This document shows, piece by piece, positions 11,165-22,916 of a stretch of 64,000 bases of DNA. This DNA is from Pinus tabuliformis (taxonomy: Eukaryota; Streptophyta; Pinopsida; Pinales; Pinaceae), in contig CM062811.1 of assembly GCA_031772625.1 (NCBI GenBank), forward strand, positions 643,636,820 through 643,700,819, read 5' to 3'. The notes under the pieces are model-generated. The model saw nothing but the letters and a program-made list of their open reading frames with translations, was not told where the DNA came from and searched no databases. The position numbers and the translations under genes are program-made. Each line of letters starts with the position of its first letter. Positions within the stretch are counted from its first letter, which is position 1.

Positions 11165-12400
11165 CATATTGCTCATGCATTTCACTACCAAGAAGAGTTT
11201 AAATTTTCCATATTACTTATTTAAGAGTTTGGGAAAAATGGTAGAGAGGGTACAGTCAAAGGGAGAAAAATTTTCCCAACCTTTTCCACTTTCATTGATC
11301 AAGTTTTTGGTGTTGCATGAGCTGTAAAAGAGGAAGATGGCATGGGAAAGTTTTTTTCAATTGTAGGTCTAATAGCTCATGCAGACATCTACCCATTGGA
11401 GACACATGAGGAAGCAGAAGAGCCCAAAACTGAAGCAACAATGAAAGAGACAGTGGAAGAATTGGTTAAGGATAAGAAGGAAACCAAAAAAGGGAAAGAA
11501 AAAGCTCAAGCAGCACTAGAGGAAACACAATTTTTGTTCAAGCCAAGCACTAGATTGAGAACCAAATAGATGAATGAGGAGCCAACTCCTCAATAAACTA
11601 TTAATATTTCAAAATACATACCAGAGAAGGATACAGGGGAAGAACAAAATGTTCAGATGGAGGAGGACAAGGATCTTGAAATCATAAAGTTGCAAGACAG
11701 TCTTGCCAAAGCCTAGCTTCAGACTGCCTATTTACAAAACGAAAATAGAGAACTAAGGCGCACAACAGAAAAGGTAGCACAACAAAATTAAAGTAAATTT
11801 TCCAAGAGGCCTTTTGGGCCAAAAACTGAAGAAAAAGGAAAGCAGGTAATTAATGTGGATGAGATAAAAGAATCTAGTATGCCACTGAGGATATCTATCA
11901 CAAGGTCAATAGCTAAAGGTAAAGAGCAGATGCAAGTAAACTTTCAGGCATAGAAAAACAATAGAAAAACAAGTGTTTGATGAATGGAAGGAGTATCAGA
12001 GGTTGTTTGAAGAGATTGAAGTCTTCCAAAGGAAAGCTGACCAGATAGCAGAGACCAATGAAAAATACAAGAAGGCCATCAATGAGACTATCAAAGAAGT
12101 TGATACTCAACTTGCAGAAGCCCTAGATGTAGTTGATGGAGCCAAATAGTTCATGAAATGGACTCTTCCCCTACACAGGAATTTAAAGAATTATTACATG
12201 AGAAATTTGATTTTGAGGAGAATATTGAGGGTGATGAAGCAAAAACTGGCAAAGGCTAGGAGATAGCTCAAGAAAGCCAAACAATCCAAACAACCACCTA
12301 GTGACTTGTCTACAGTAGTACAACCAACTGAGGAAGTTAAAACAAATTGTAGTAAAGAGGTAAAATCATCATCCAGCAAGACCCAAGCCATCATCCAACA
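11165..12400 (+). pseudogene. Element C accessory ORF, C-terminal part (broken, coiled-coil rich)
   Basis: Continues the accessory ORF after element D: the residues AHAFHYQEE join on to YHI before the insertion. From 11342 the sequence is highly charged (EEAEEPKTEATMKETVEEL, KKETKKGKEKAQAALEET), consistent with long helices. Further downstream, in changing frames, come VFDEWKEYQRLFEEIEVF and EVDTQLAEALDVV, also coiled-coil-like. Stops at about 11568, 11594 and 11716, among others, break the frame. No catalytic motif is seen, so a structural role is possible but unproven. Confidence 0.55.
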
Positions 12401-12429
12401 AGAAGAGAAAGAGGTAGTTTGGGTGCTTG

Positions 12430-13838
12430 ATCACATACTCTGTAGCTAGGCTCATTTTGCAGTTACCTAGGGTTACATGTTTTTGAGGAAAATTATGGAG
12501 GATTTTGGTATTTTGATGCTTGTTGGGAGTCATAAGGTGCATGATGATGAGTTGTTAGACACTTTTTTGTTTTGGAGCGGGAAGGACAACCCAACTTTAG
12601 ACATTCAAGTTTTGTTGCGCAAGAGTTGAATTGGACAAATTTGAAGCTTGTACGTGTGAAAAGAAACATCATATGGGTCCCTCTCCACCTCAACCACCTT
12701 GTCATCATCCTCATCGTCTTACTACCATTCGATGCCACACATGTACATGCTAAGCTGGAGCTTACTAGACAACTGCTATACAATCCTTCACTCGCTGCGT
12801 AACTCAGACTACATGATTTTTCTGTTTTTGTATCAAGACCAAACCTTGTTGTTTTGATGATTAAGGATAGGAATAAAAATGAATGGATAATACATCAGTT
12901 AGTAGATAGGATAGAATTGATTTTCTTTAAGGATAATGTTGTAGTTTTATTAGTTTTATTTCAATTTTATTTCATCTTTAGTTCTAAAAACATGATGTTT
13001 CTAAGTTTAGCTGGATTTGATCCACTCAATGGATAATGGATACAATGCATCTAGTCATATTCCTTTACTTTACTGAAAATGTATAAAAACCTAAGCAGAA
13101 TATGGAAGAAGGGTTGGAAATCAAAAGAGGCCCTGTGTGTATGTGATTATGTTATTTGAATAAAAATATCAGTGCAGGTTTTTGTCACTGTGGTTCAAAT
13201 ATTCATGTGGTATGCCTTTTGAGTTACTGTGCTTCCTTTCGTGCAATTGTTAATCTGAATATCTTATTATAGTCTCACTTTTAAAGTAGATTTCTGAAGC
13301 AGTTCTCTAGAATTCATCTCTTGATGCTTTGGTTGACTGTTGGTTTTTCTATTATGATGGAATTCATCCTTAGTTAGGTGCTCTATCATTGTTGTTCTTC
13401 TCAATATTTGGTCATGAAAGTATGTAGCAAAATTCATGATGCGCTCTGTTGCATTTGATTAAATATTGTTATGTGTTTTTCCAATTTCTTCACTATATTA
13501 CAATTGATATCAACTTTGAAATATGTACCTATCTTGCCTTTGTTTCTATAGGTGGCTTATGTAAGCACTAGTGTTTCATTTTAGAAATTTGAACTGTGGC
13601 TTTGGTTTCATGCCTCAGTGGCCCTTTTCCTAAATCCACCAACAACTCGCATTGAATCTTAGGTTTCTTTTCAGATCTGGTCTCTGCAGTCCCTGAGCTT
13701 AAGTCTTATTTACCTTCATAATTTTTCTAGTGAGGGAGCCCTCTCTAGTTAGAAAAGACTAGCTTCAGCCCAAAGAGGTTTATGGTTACTCCTGTAAACT
13801 TTTTCTCAGCCTAGAGGTTCAATTACAGGGTGCTAACA
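12430..13838 (+). other. Right non-coding arm of element C
   Basis: AT-rich sequence without a convincing ORF. A TATAAAA at 13082-13088 and downstream T-rich sequence resemble an LTR core promoter and transcript-end region. It ends GGGTGCTAACA directly before the CCACA duplication. I could not find a matching direct repeat in the left arm. Confidence 0.45.
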
Positions 13839-13843
13839 CCACA

Positions 13844-14988
13844 GATTGGTCACACCTATGGCTTCCATACATGGGAATTAATAATCAGATTCGGGTAGAG
13901 TCAGAGAGATACATGAAGCACACAATGACTCCCTTGAATAGACATAACGAGCTAATGGCTTTCAGAGAGCTATTATTTGGAAATTATTTTTTGGAGACAC
14001 AGTTGGGGTGTTATCTTGCAAAGCCATTCCTAGTTTTTCCAGACACACAGTTGGATCTCCTTCCATGTCCAACTGGTGATAATGAACTATATACAATTGA
14101 TAATAGTAGTGGTACTAGTGCTGTCAACAATCCCTGTACATATGATATGCAGACTATGTATTTCGATGGATCCAAGATGTGGGAGGGCTCTAGTGTTGGT
14201 TGTGTTTTACTAGACCTGCTATAGAGAAAACATTTGATCTCTACCCACATGGAATTCGAGTGATGAATAACATTTCAAAGTATGAAGCACTCATCTTGGG
14301 TTTACAGAAGGCCATCGAGCTCAACTTTACCATCGTAAAAGTGGTAGGTGACTCTGAAATCGTGGTGCATCAGGTATGTAACACTATACATTGTGTGTCA
14401 CCTCATCTTAAAAGTTATCAACAAGAGGTATGGTGACTCATCTCTCATTTCCAATATTTTAATATTATTTCAGTTCCAAGAATGTATAATGCAGTTGTAG
14501 ATGCCTTGGAAAATGCTGCTGCTAGGATGTCACCTTTAAGGGATGAATTTTCTATTGAAATTTTGTATAAACCTTTTGTCCCAGATAATATCACTAACTT
14601 ACGTGTTTTTTACAATGACCAAATGATACTATATTTTATGGCGAACACTAACGTATTCAAGGATGCGGCGATCGATGAGGACGAGCATGAAAAGGCACTA
14701 CAAGATGCATCCAATGCAAGTAAAGGGAACCCCATCCCCAAGGGTGTGGTTTCATTAGAGAATATCTATGATATGCAGAAACACTTCCGTGGGCTCGTTA
14801 ATTCCAAGACCCATAGTTCCACAATGTCACATGAGAAAATCAACTTGGGAACTGAGAAAGATATGAAATATGTCAATATCAGTACTTGTTACACACAACA
14901 AGAGAGGCAATCCTTCATCCACTTGTTCAAGTATTACCAGGATGTCTTTGCATGGACGTACGATGAACTCAAGACATATTGCACGTGA
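13844..14988 (+). pseudogene. Element B protease end and additional (archaeal-type) RNase H, upstream of RT
   Basis: Resumes the protease reading frame (DWSHLWLPYMG) and then encodes an RNase H domain. MYFDGSKMWEGSS carries the first catalytic D, KYEALILGL the E, VKVVGDSEIV the second D, and RMYNAVVDALENAA the third D. All four acidic positions are thus visible. A charged linker of about 150 residues follows, leading into RT. A stop at 14221 and a frameshift near 14435 break it. Plant Tat elements are known to carry two RNase H domains; here the extra one precedes RT. In the family, this domain is thought to remove RNA from the RNA:DNA hybrid. Confidence 0.8.
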
Positions 14989-16329
14989 ATCGTCCAACAT
15001 GTAATACCAATCAAGGAAGGGGCCAAGACATTTCAACAAAAAATGAGGAAAGTTCATCCAACGCTTGAGCCCCTCATACAAAAGGAGTTGAGAAAACTGC
15101 TAGATGCTCGGATCATCTACAAGGTGCGACATTTAATGTGGGTATTAAACTTGGCACCTGTGAGAAAGAAGTCTAGGGAGATCCACCTGTGTCTATATTT
15201 TCAGAATCTCAACCACGCCTCGGACAAGGATAACTACCCCATGTCGTCCATGGAACAAATATTGAAAACAATATTTGGGGCTGAAATGTTTTCTTTTCTT
15301 GATATATTCTTAGGATACAACCAGGTTCTAGTGGTAGAGCCTGACAGATTAAAAACTACTTTCAGGACGAAGTGGGACACATTCGCATTTCGATGAATGT
15401 CATTTGGGTTAGTCAATGCTGGTGCAACATTCCAACATGCGATGGACATCGCCTTTCGTAGGCTTATTGGATAGAGCGTAGTGGTCTATCTTGATGATGT
15501 GACAATATTCTCCAAACAGAGATCAGACCACCTGCGCCATCTGAAGAATATTTTTGAGCGATGTTGTAAATACGGGATATCCTTGAATCCAAAGAAGAGT
15601 ATCTTTGCAGTGTCCAAAGGTAAGCTCCTGGGACACATCATTTTTAAAAGTGGGATCAAGGTAGACCCAGACAGGGTCAGGACCATCACGCAAATTCCCC
15701 ACCCCGTGAACAAGGAAAAAATGCAGTCTTTCTTGGGGAAGATCAACTTCCTCCGTAAGTTCATCTCCGACTATGCCCAGATTGTTAAACCAATACATGA
15801 TATGATCAAGAAGGATGTGGTCTATAAATTGGACAAGAGGGAAAAGGACATGTTTTCATGTATCAAATAAGCTATAGCAGAAGCACCTGTGTTAGACAAC
15901 CCCAACTTCAGTAAAGACTTATTTCTCTACACTTTTGCTTCCGACGCTTCTGTTGCTGCTATGCTCACTCACAAGGATGAGTTGAACTATGAAAGATCTA
16001 TCTCCTTCATGAGTGGAATTCTGCATGGACCAAAGCTTAATTACCCCGTCTTGGACAAATAGACTTATGCAATGTACAAGGCGCTAAAGAACTTCAGACT
16101 CTATTTGTTAAAGAACTGTTGTGTTATCTTTGTTCCACACCCAACAGTTAGTTCACTACTCGTTCAACAAGATTTGGATGAAAGGAGGGAGAACTGGATG
16201 ATCAGGTTATAGGAATATGAACTATACATCATGCCAGTTCACACAATCAAGGGTCATGGTATTTTCTAGTTAGTAGCAGAGGTAGTAAACACAAAAGAGG
16301 AAGCAGATGAACTTGTAGGATGGGAGTAA
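14989..16329 (+). pseudogene. Element B reverse transcriptase and second RNase H (broken)
   Basis: RT begins VIPIKEGAKTF and KVHPTLEPLIQKELRKL. Recognisable motifs are IHLCLYFQNLNHA (normally RxCVDYRxLN), MFSFLDIFLGYNQV, and the catalytic VYLDDVTIFSK at about 15481-15515 with both aspartates kept. The thumb/connection reads LLGHIIFKSGIKVDPDRV and MQSFLGKINFLRKFI. From about 15880 the second RNase H shows FASDASVAAM, LNYPVLDK and TYAMYKALKNFRLY. Stops at 15396, 15474, 15869, 16062, 16212 and elsewhere make it non-functional. Order and motifs are those of Ty3/gypsy pol. Confidence 0.88.
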
Positions 16330-16338
16330 CATATTCAA

Positions 16339-17640
16339 ATGTACAACGTTGAGCGAGCATCCCCCCCTATAGACGTAAACTCTTGGTACACAAATGTGCG
16401 CCAATACCTCGAGCATGGAACAATACCCTCTCACTTCTCTCCACGGAAGAAGAGGGCACTCCAAATTAAAGCATTATCATATCATTTGGTGCATGGGGTG
16501 ATATTCAAGAAGCACCACAATGGAATACTTCTCAGGTATTTGGAGGCACACGATTCAGAAAAGGTATTATGTGATCTCCACGATGGACTAACTGGGGGAC
16601 ACTTTGTAAGAAACACTACAACACATAAGGTTATCTGAGTTGACTTTTATTGGCCTACATTATTCAAATATGCTCATGCCTATGCCTGAAAGTGTCTGGT
16701 CTGTCAAAGGTGTGCCGACAGAAATAAGAAGTCAACAGCCCCACTACAGCCCATTGTAGTGGAAGAACCTTTTAAACAGTGGGGCTTGGATATCATTGGG
16801 AAAATTTTCCTGCACTCATCGAAGCAACACTGCTATATCCTAACTACTACATACTATTTCATGCGGTGGATAGAGGCAGTTCCACTAAAACAGGTGAACG
16901 ATCAGGAAGTCATCAATTTTCTATAACAGAACATCATCTCCAAGTTCGACATTCCTATGTCACTTGTTTTCAACAATGAAACATATTTTTCATCGTTAAG
17001 ACTTTATGGATTTTCAATGGAAAATGGTATTATATTAAAAAATTCAACTAATTATTATCTGCAGGGGAATGGTCTTGTTGAATCCATGAACAAGAACCTC
17101 ATATGTATCATCAAAAAGACCATATTCTCTGAACAGTGAAATTGGCACTCTGCTTTGGTAAATGCCTTATGGGCTGACTGGGTCATGCCTAAACCTTCTC
17201 TAAACACCTCCCATTACTTTCCTCGTGTACAGAAACCATCCTCCCGCTGAACATCTAGTTTCCCGCCAACTACCCTAAGAGTCCCAAGGCAAGACATGTC
17301 TTTTAGTTCAGCCTAGGATGAACACTTTGCAGAAGCTACATGAAGAAAGGTTGAAAGCTAAATAATTTTTTTTACTTCACTAGAGTCATACCAAGAGGTG
17401 GTTTGATAGAAATTTTGTAGGGAAAAATAGTTTTAGCATGGGTAACTTAGTATTAAAGTGGGATAAATCCTAGAAGGACAAAGGAAAACACACTAAGTTT
17501 TAGTCCCTGTGGATTGGTCCATACATAGTACATGAGAAGCTTGGCCAGCACATGTATTGTCTTCAATCACTTGACAGGAAGATTGACTCTCTCCCTGTCA
17601 ATGGCCAAGACTTAAAACAATATTTTCAATTAAGATCCGC
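16339..17640 (+). pseudogene. Element B integrase (broken)
   Basis: The zinc-binding N-terminus shows LHDGLTGGHF and CLVCQRC (HHCC). The catalytic core has WGLDIIG (first D), LVFNNETYF where the second catalytic D has become N, and GLVESMNKNL with the E. The C-terminal region near 17440-17630 reads GNLVLKWDKS, WIGPYIV and LPVNGQDLKQYF, a typical integrase end. No chromodomain is seen, in line with a Tat-like assignment. Stops at 16636, 16687 and 16923 and frame changes are present. Confidence 0.85.
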
Positions 17641-18928
17641 GGTTGTGCCCCGCACTATGTGAAAAGTATTTCGTTGTTTTCCGTTTGTTTCTTTGCTTGA
17701 ATTTTGTGTTGTTTTTTGTTATGTAAATAAGTGTTGTGTCTGATTGTGTTGTGGCTTCTAAGTGTGTGTGGTTGAAGTCTAAAGAGTCTTGTGACATTGC
17801 AGCATTTGGCTAGTCTTCTCTCTGACTTCCTTGTGTTGGTTACATCTTTTGGCCAATGAATAAATATGATCTGTCCGTAAGGAGAATTTTGGTCCAACCA
17901 TGAACCCATGGCTAGTCTGGAAACCTCATGCCTATACTCTATTTTTATGCTAGTGTTCTCAAGATTGTCCAATTAGTAGAAACGGAGAAGGGGAAATCTA
18001 AACGAGCAAACCTAAATCAGAGGTATTTATATTCTTCTCTGAAGGAAAAACCTATTTTGCTCTCAATAAGCTGGGATCCCTCTTCTGCCCCAAAATAAAT
18101 AAGTGTCGATGTACAATTCTATTTAAATAAATAAATAAATAAAGGTGAAAGAAGAGAGGCTACCTATGCAGAGAGGTGCATAAAGCAACTCTATCGGGGT
18201 ACTATCCAGGCTCGATGGCAGTGGAGCAATGTTTGTGTTCCTATGTGACTCAGTCAGGGTATTGTTCAGGTCTGCTAGTAGCGAAGAAACATGAGAGATG
18301 AAAAACTATACTATGAAAATATTAAGCTCACGAGCCAAACTACCCTTCCCAACTCAAAACATTGTGATCACATTGAATCTTGTTTTTTGTTCAAATGAGA
18401 AGGTATAAAGGGGACCATGTCTGCCTATGGGGTAAGTGGGAAGGCCAAAGTGATCTACATGATGAATCAATACTCCTTGAGGAACTAAGGCCTTACACAG
18501 AAGAAACTAACCAGGACAAAGAAGCTAGAATTCAACCAGTGTGTTGCCAAGTGTTGTAGATGCCGCAAGACCCTCCAAAATTTTGTATTGCACTCAAATT
18601 TCAAAGCCTTCCTTGGTATTTTCCTTGATTGTTGCAAACACTCAAGCTCATTCCATGAGTTTTCTTGAATTTCTTCGGTCCTTTTTTATTTTTGGATTAA
18701 TTGTCGTCTTTAGGCATGTTTGGCCGTTCTATAATGTTTGTGAGCTTCTTATGGTGGTTTCAAAAGTTGGTCTTTGTGTAAATGAGTTTTCCTAACCATG
18801 TAAACATCTTTCGAACTCAAACACAAAGTCTTGAGTGTTGTCACACAGGTTTCATCACGGTCATCGCAAAGTCTATATTAAGTGTCTCACTTGTCGCATC
18901 TTGTCATGAGACAGTCGCACAAAGGGGA
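17641..18928 (+). other. Non-coding DNA after element B integrase
   Basis: No recognisable gene. Two imperfect ~60-bp repeats (about 18165-18290, sharing GGGTA-TCAGG and GTGACTCAG-like pieces) are the only structure I notice. Long untranslated regions between integrase and the 3' LTR are common in Tat elements. Confidence 0.5.
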
Positions 18929-19124
18929 ATGCTTTGTTTTTTGTTTTTTTGTTTTTTGTTATTTTTTGTTTTTTGTTTTTTTGTTTTTTGTTTTTTTGTT
19001 TTTTGTTTTTTGTTTTTTGTTTTTTTGTTTTTTGTATTTTTTTTTTGTTTTGTTTTTTACTTTTTGTTTTCTGTTTTTTTGTTTTTTGTTTTTTGTTTTT
19101 TTGTTTTTGTTGTTGTTGTTGTTG
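18929..19124 (+). repeat. (TTTTTTG)n-type simple repeat
   Basis: Almost 200 bp of T-runs separated by single G, ending in (TTG)n. It produces long artificial FFCFFVF reading frames in all three forward frames, which are not genes. Confidence 0.95.
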
Positions 19125-19289
19125 TTTTTAATGATCTACGTTTTTGTGTCGTTAAAGTATGCTAAGTGTGTTATCACAGTTCAAGTTCATCATGAGTCCA
19201 TCTCCCACTCACACTTAGCATGAGTCCATCTCCCACCCACACTTAGCCATTTTTAGAAAATCTACCTAATTGGGCAACCTAGCTTCATT

Positions 19290-19880
19290 GAGCCTAGACT
19301 GAGTTGCGCATTGCGTAATCGCAACCCTCATTGATGTGACCTTGCTACTTAGAACTACACAATGCACAATCACTTTCCTCCAGGGCTATGGTTCTGCCCA
19401 ATTCTAGAGTCCAACAGTCTCCCTTGACCTCCAGAATTGCACAGTTGTGCCTCCCAATCTTCCTTGAACTGCACACTTCGCACCTTCAACCCTCAAGCTT
19501 TTACCTTGCATATTGTAACCATGCAATGTGTAGAGAGCCTAGCCTCCCTTGGCCTCTGAAACAAGGTAGATGCTTCCTCTGGTGTTATTCCCTCAGTTGA
19601 AGCTCATTTCCCCCAGAAATTGCACATATTTTCCCTTCATGCCTCTCTGCTGCCTAGTCCCCCTTGCCTCTTGAAACTGCATAGTCTGTCCTCTCGGGGT
19701 CCCATCCTACAACAACCACTACCTAATTGAACTGTGCAATTATGAACCTCAATGGGCACTGCAATTTTTCTCCTCATTGAGGACTGTGTAGAAAGTTCCT
19801 CAACCAAGCTTGAGCTATGCTTTGCACAATGTCAGTGATCAAGCTCTCTCCCTATCAGCTGGAACTGTGCAATGTGTTGT
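19290..19880 (+). repeat. Degenerate repeat of GAACTGTGCAATG-like motif
   Basis: Roughly ten variants of a motif resembling AACTGTGCAATG recur every 50-70 bases, each followed by a CT-rich stretch. This looks like a decayed tandem array inside the non-coding part or U3 region of element B. Confidence 0.5.
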
Positions 19881-20480
19881 CACTGAGCCTTTCCTCCCAA
19901 TCAGTGACTTGTCTTGGGCTCAGTTCATGGATAATAATGCATCCTCTTAGAATAGGGAGTCTTGAGATTGATGTTGTCCTGTCATGAGTGAATTGTAGGA
20001 ACAGATACATGATCAAGTCATTGTGAGATGATGAAGAAGGAGAAGAAGGAGGGAAGCATGCCTAAAGACTCACTTGTAGGTGAAATTATGAGTGGACCTA
20101 TCAAGAGAAAGAAAATGGACACAATTTTGCAACCACCTTCCAAGATCAAAGATCATTGAAGACCTCGCATCACCAAGCTATGCAGAGGAGAAGAGAAATC
20201 ATATCCAAGAACACATCTAGCACTTGGCAACAATAGCGACTTAACATTTCCACATCATCAAACTAGTCCACGTCAGAAGTGTCATGTCAAGTTGTGTCAT
20301 GAGTTTTCATATACCACATCACTATTTTGGACCATGTATATTGTAATTAAGTGTGTTTTAAAGTGTAATTCCAAAGTACACACATGAATATGAAGAGTCA
20401 TGTAAGTTGAAAAGGCATAGGAAGTTGAACATTCATGAGGGTAGTCAAAGAGTCACAATGGGGAAGCATCACCCCTTTGG

Positions 20481-20490
20481 TTATATATAC
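20481..20490 (+). promoter_or_regulatory. Candidate TATA box of element B 3' LTR
   Basis: TTATATATAC lies 840 bases before the LTR end, in sequence that reads like an LTR U3/R junction, with downstream AATAACATAA-type signals near 20645. It suggests the true LTR is longer than the 69 bp shared with the 5' remnant. The LTR start itself is not identified. Confidence 0.4.
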
Positions 20491-20815
20491 CCCCTCATTG
20501 TATGAGCAAAGGACTTTTCACCTTGGCTCCTTTGGCAAGGCATTAGAGAGATCAACTAGTTCTTTGAGGAGCAAGGAGTGGCTCCAATGTCCCACTACTG
20601 GGGCTAGTGATGTACGATGTAAATATGTGTCTTGGAACTTTTGCTTAATAACATAAGACTTTTAAGGCCAACATGTTCTTCATGCATGAACTATGAATGT
20701 TTGTAAGACTATTCTATGGACTTTTGTATTTCATGTTTTCTTTCACATGTACTAAGATTGTTGAACTATTTCGGTTATTTTAGTGCTTATCTTGTTGAGA
20801 ATTTGTTGTAATGGT

Positions 20816-21010
20816 TGTTATCATTGTCTCATCCTTGTGGACTATTCTGCAGGATACTAGAAATATTCTCCTTGTTGATTAGTTATAACAATATTCACAT
20901 CTATTGTGGACTATTCCATTGGATGTTAGACAGATCTTCGCTTGTTTGTTGGTTGTAATGACTGTCACATCCGTTGTGGACTATTCCACTAAATGTTGGA
21001 CAGGTCCTTC
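20816..21010 (+). repeat. Three ~69-bp tandem repeats in element B 3' LTR
   Basis: The phrase TTGTGGACTATTC followed by a GGATxxTxGA block occurs at 20835, 20903 and 20973, giving periods of 68 and 70 bp. No coding potential. Confidence 0.75.
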
Positions 21011-21253
21011 TACTGTATATGTGTCTCTTCCTGGGTGGTACTATTACCTCTCACTTAGAGGCTCAATTTTCTCTCCCCTTTCATAATAGAAGAACCTCGA
21101 CATAGTTGCACAACACACTCACCAAGCAAACTCCCCTTGATTTTCGAAGACACCATTGCATCACTCTCTTATACTACCAGTTAGAGCCAAGGCAAACCTT
21201 TAAGGATTTGGTAATTGAGCCTTTATACTAGATGAGACTCCTACACAAAATGG

Positions 21254-21322
21254 TGTGAGGTCTGATTGGAACTTCATATCGGGGAGATCCCCTGAAGGTT
21301 GGTGAGTCCAGCATTGTCAACA
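21254..21322 (+). repeat. 3' LTR end of element B
   Basis: 69 bp from TGTGAGG to GTCAACA, matching 3616-3683. Element A coding sequence resumes immediately after (LSEFDFEI). Confidence 0.75.
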
Positions 21323-22916
21323 CTACCCTTAGTGAGTTTGACTTCGAGATCATATGCATTAAGGGAAAGGAGAACAAGGTTGCAAATGTTCTTAGCAGGA
21401 AGGTACAGGTGAATCATATAACAATTATGAGCTCTTATGGGATAGATTTACATGATAGGATCTTGTAGGTAGGATAGCAGGATGACAGGTATATTGAGAT
21501 TATGCACAAGTTACAACAGAGTACAAGTATACGTACAGGTGATCAGGATGTAGAATATCGTCTCACAATAGATTGTTTGTGAGATCCAAGGATAGAAAAT
21601 ATGTGTTAGATTGCAGTGAGCTCAAGAAGCTTATCTTGATGGAGTTTCACGTCAAGACATAATTGGGTCACTCGGGATATTAGAAGACATTGATAGCGAT
21701 GAAGAATTTCTACTATTGGTATAATCTGAAGAAGGAAGTGGTAGATTTCATGGCTAGATTTTTGGATTATCAGCAGGTAAAGTCATATTGTAAGCATCTA
21801 GGTGGTTTACTATAACCTATTCCAATTTTGGAATGGAAATGGGAGCTCATTTCCATGGATTTCATTATAGGTCTTCCGAGGAGAGTGAGACAACATTATT
21901 CTATTATGTTCATGGTCGACAGGTTGAGCAAGGTAGCTCACATCATTCCATTGAAGATTACATATTCAGCTAGTGAGGTGGCACAAGTTTTCATCAGGGA
22001 TATCATGAGATTACATGGTGTTTCAAAGAATATTGTGTCAGATAGGGATGCAAATTTCACTTCCATGTTTTGGAAGGAGCTATTTGTAGGTTTGGGTACA
22101 AAGTTGGCCTTCAATATAACCTATCATCCGGAGATAGATGGACTAACAGAGAGGGTCAACAGGATCTTGGAGGATATGTTGAGGATGTACGTGATGTACC
22201 AACATAGAATATGGGAGGAGTATCTTTTATTGGTTGAATTTTCATACAACAATGGTTATCAGGATTCATCGAGGATGAGTCCTTTCAAGGCACTGTATGG
22301 GTAGAGTGGTAATACTCCCATAAGCTGGAGTGATCTAGTGAACAAGGTACTTATTGGACCGGATATGTTGGCAGACATGGAACATGAAATGCGGGTTGTA
22401 AAGAAGAATCTAAAGGCAACACATGATAGAAAAAAGAGTTATGTGGACCAACACATGGAATTCAAGGAGTTTCAAGTTGGGGAGTATTTTTATTTGCACA
22501 TCAAGCCCAAGAAGAGCTCTTTGAGGATTGGATCATGTACCAAGTTGGCACCATGGTATTGTGGGCCTTTCGAGATCCTTGAGAGGATTAGACTAGTAGC
22601 TTATCGAATTGTATTTCCTCCAACAGTGAAATTCCATGATATTTTCCATGTTTCATTACTTAAGAGGTATATAGAGGATGTTGATCATTTTATTAATTGG
22701 TCTGTATTGCAGGTGGAGAAAGAAGGAGAATTCCAACTGGAGCCTCAATGCATATTGCAGCAAAAGTAGCTCGTGCTTAGGAACAAAGCCATAGAGCAAG
22801 TTAAAGTGCAGTGGAAGCACTTTGGGCCCAAAGAAACTACATGGGGGATGTCGGATCAGATGTGGGCCATGTATCCTTCTTTGTTTGCGGGTACAGGAAA
22901 AGTAGTTTTGGTATGA
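21323..22916 (+). pseudogene. Element A RNase H end, integrase and chromodomain-like tail (broken)
   Basis: Starts with the C-terminal RNase H motif LSEFDFEIICIKGKENKVAN. The integrase zinc-binding region (21600-21790) is heavily frameshifted. The 21828-22304 stretch is intact for 158 residues: ISMDFIIGLPR (first D), IVSDRDANFTS (second D), GLTERVNRILEDMLR (E), so the catalytic triad is complete. After a stop come FQVGEYFYLHIKPKKSS, LAPWYCGPFEILERI and FHDIFHVSLLKRY, then VKVQWKHFGPKETTW, the chromodomain-like tail of Tekay/Del elements. The remaining stop codons make the whole non-functional. Confidence 0.87.

Larger units (their letters stand above)
6102..13838 (+). mobile_element. Element C: LTR-retrotransposon-like insertion of uncertain class, inside B
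   Basis: Starts TGTTAG and ends CTAACA, an inverted terminal hexamer, and is flanked by a perfect 5-bp target duplication CCACA (6097-6101 and 13839-13843). Those hallmarks fit an LTR retrotransposon, yet I cannot align the first and last ~1 kb as direct repeats. The only coding signal is a broken accessory-type ORF with a GESWFK motif (7465-12400), itself interrupted by element D. No RT, integrase or transposase is seen. It could be a non-autonomous element whose two LTRs have lost different halves, or a class I do not recognise. Confidence 0.72.
3616..21322 (+). mobile_element. Element B: Ty3/gypsy Tat-like retrotransposon (tRNA-Asn primed), inside A
   Basis: Bounded by 68- and 69-bp direct repeats (3616-3683, 21254-21322) that both begin TGTGAGG and end GTCAACA. 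A primer site matching tRNA-Asn follows the left copy. Internal order is gag, protease, an additional RNase H, RT, RNase H and integrase, then about 3.6 kb of non-coding DNA. The coding part is interrupted by element C. All genes carry stops. No target duplication is seen and about 1 kb of A is missing at the junction, so insertion was followed by, or combined with, deletion. The left LTR is probably truncated. Confidence 0.83.

Noticed and set aside
18929-19131. Overlapping forward ORFs rich in F, V and C
   Set aside because: Translation of a (TTTTTTG)n simple repeat in all three frames; not a membrane protein gene.
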